Shown in pieces: positions 62,980 to 64,000 of a stretch of 64,000 nt of DNA. The DNA comes from JBELHO01 sp042091375 (lineage in GTDB: Bacteria; Pseudomonadota; Gammaproteobacteria; Enterobacterales; Alteromonadaceae). Numbering within the stretch: position 1 is the stretch's first letter; every line of letters begins with the position of its first letter. The translations under genes were made by a program, and so were the position numbers. The notes beneath the pieces are model-generated. The model had not been told where the DNA came from and searched no databases. It saw only the letters and a program-made list of their open reading frames with translations. The DNA lies in contig JBELHO010000013.1 of the NCBI GenBank assembly GCA_042091375.1, positions 1 to 64,000 of the forward strand, written 5' to 3'.

Positions 62980-63732
62980 ATGAAAGTATTAGTTCCCATC
63001 AAACGTGTTATCGACTATAACGTAAAAGTACGTGTAAAAGCCGATAATTCAAATGTTGATCTTGCAAATGTCAAAATGGCGATCAACCCTTTTTGTGAAA
63101 TTGCAGTAGAAGAAGCCATTCGCTTGAAAGAGGCTGGTGTAGCGACTGAAGTTATTGCTGTTTCTATCGGTGATAAATCTTGCCAAGAACAGTTGCGTAC
63201 AGCACTTGCTTTAGGTGCAGACAGAGCAATTCAAATTGAAACAGATCTTACTCTTGATTCCCTTAATATCGCCAAACTACTGCAAAAAGTAGTAGAAGAA
63301 GAACAACCACAATTAATTATTTTGGGTAAACAATCTATCGACAGCGATAATAATCAAACCGGACAAATGCTTGCGGCATTAACAGGTCTTGCACAAGGTA
63401 CTTTTGCTTCAGAAGTAAAAGTAACTGGAGAGCAAGCTGAAGTCACTCGTGAAGTAGATGGTGGTTTACAAACTGTAGCTTTAAACCTGCCAGCGATCAT
63501 TACCACCGACTTGCGTTTGAATGAACCTCGTTATGCTTCTTTACCCAATATTATGAAAGCTAAACGCAAACCTTTAGCAGTGAAAAGTGCTGCTGACTTT
63601 GGTCTAGATTTATCGCCTCGCTCAACACTGTTAAAAGTTACTCCTCCGGCAGAGCGCCAAGCGGGTATTGTTGTAGAAAGCGTTGATGAATTAGTTGAAA
63701 AATTAAAAAATGAAGCAAAGGTGATCTCATGA
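62980..63732 (+). CDS. etfB: Electron transfer flavoprotein, beta subunit
   Basis: A 250-residue ETF beta subunit. The N-terminus KVLVPIKRVIDYNVKVRV and ATEVIAVSIGDKSCQEQLRTALALGADRAI are family features, with GKQSIDSDNNQTGQMLAALTG in the AMP-binding region (given in part). It pairs with EtfA to carry electrons from acyl-CoA dehydrogenases to ETF-QO, the gene on the other side of the promoter region. It overlaps etfA by four bases (ATGA). Confidence 0.97.
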   Translation: MKVLVPIKRVIDYNVKVRVKADNSNVDLANVKMAINPFCEIAVEEAIRLKEAGVATEVIAVSIGDKSCQEQLRTALALGADRAIQIETDLTLDSLNIAKLLQKVVEEEQPQLIILGKQSIDSDNNQTGQMLAALTGLAQGTFASEVKVTGEQAEVTREVDGGLQTVALNLPAIITTDLRLNEPRYASLPNIMKAKRKPLAVKSAADFGLDLSPRSTLLKVTPPAERQAGIVVESVDELVEKLKNEAKVIS

Positions 63733-64000
63733 GTATTTTAGTGATTGCAGAACATGATAACAGTACACTTAAGGCCGACACCCTAAAAACAGTAGCCGCA
63801 GCGCAAAAAGTTGCTGCCGATATTCACTTATTAGTCGCCGGTCATAACTGTCAAGCCGTTGCTGAGCAAGCAACAAAAGTTAATGGCGTTAGCAAAGTTT
63901 TACTTGCTGATAATGCTGCATACGAGCACCAACTCGCAGAAAATGTATCACTTTTAGTTACCGAGTTAGCCGCTGACTACCAACACATTATGGCAACAGC
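63729..64000 (+). CDS. etfA: Electron transfer flavoprotein, alpha subunit (partial)
   Basis: The start of EtfA, cut by the window end after 90 codons. It begins MSILVIAEHDNSTLKAD, the typical N-terminus, followed by AAQKVAADIHLLVAG. The ATG overlaps the etfB stop. The C-terminal FAD-binding half lies outside the window. Confidence 0.95.
   Translation, partial: MSILVIAEHDNSTLKADTLKTVAAAQKVAADIHLLVAGHNCQAVAEQATKVNGVSKVLLADNAAYEHQLAENVSLLVTELAADYQHIMAT

Overview
The window looks like chromosomal DNA from a marine gammaproteobacterium of the order Alteromonadales, most likely Colwelliaceae-like (Colwellia/Thalassotalea). This is inferred from AT-rich composition, gene order and protein flavour, not from a search. 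Several blocks keep the order known from Escherichia coli: ygfB-pepP-ubiH-ubiI-gcvTHP with divergent zapA and 6S RNA, then metK-rsmE-gshB-yqgE-ruvX, then pilT-yggS-proC-yggT-(DUF4426)-rdgB-hemW. There are no tRNA or rRNA genes, CRISPR arrays, recognisable transposases or prophage genes.

Layout. Positions 1-4000 hold a YhaJ-like LysR regulator divergent from a four-gene quinone/electrophile stress operon (DoxX, pirin, glutathionyl-hydroquinone reductase, azoreductase), with a palindromic operator between them. Positions 4400-8350 hold an S41 peptidase lipoprotein, a DUF2157/DUF4824 membrane pair and a SOUL lipoprotein. Positions 8900-18740 (minus strand) hold the glycine cleavage operon, two ubiquinone-ring hydroxylases, Xaa-Pro aminopeptidase and YgfB. 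ZapA and 6S RNA follow on the plus strand. From 20076 the plus strand carries murI, metK behind a MetJ operator, rsmE, gshB, yqgE and ruvX.

Positions 25570-35541 form an accessory block inserted between ruvX and pilU/pilT, which are close neighbours in related genomes. It holds a TonB-C-domain protein, an ICMT-like methyltransferase, a BlaI-type repressor with an M56 metallopeptidase that ends in ankyrin repeats, an MBOAT acyltransferase with an SGNH-like partner, a Rieske oxygenase and an APC permease. Conserved genes resume with pilU, pilT, yggS, proC, yggT, DUF4426, an EamA transporter, rdgB, hemW, tadA and a GNAT gene. Next come a 46-residue basic small protein, mltF, purL, a nitroreductase, an RraB-like protein with a zinc-ribbon partner, a pseudouridine synthase, a K+ channel, a plant-type dihydrodipicolinate synthase, cinA and a FapA-like protein. 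A PEP-CTERM protein gene lies between two inverted 45-bp terminator-like repeats. The window ends with ETF-ubiquinone oxidoreductase divergent from etfBA, with two PsrA-like operators and one LiuR-like site between them.

Three themes stand out. First, regulatory DNA is readable at several places: a LysR operator, a BlaI-type double operator around a promoter, a MetJ box and PsrA-like boxes. Second, the intergenic DNA is unusually rich in short tandem repeats (8-24 bp, about three to four copies), several starting at or inside a stop codon, and both 100-N assembly gaps sit inside such repeats. Third, the best candidates for something little described are the BlaI/M56-ankyrin sensor pair, the inverted-repeat-bounded PEP-CTERM segment and the small basic protein beside mltF.
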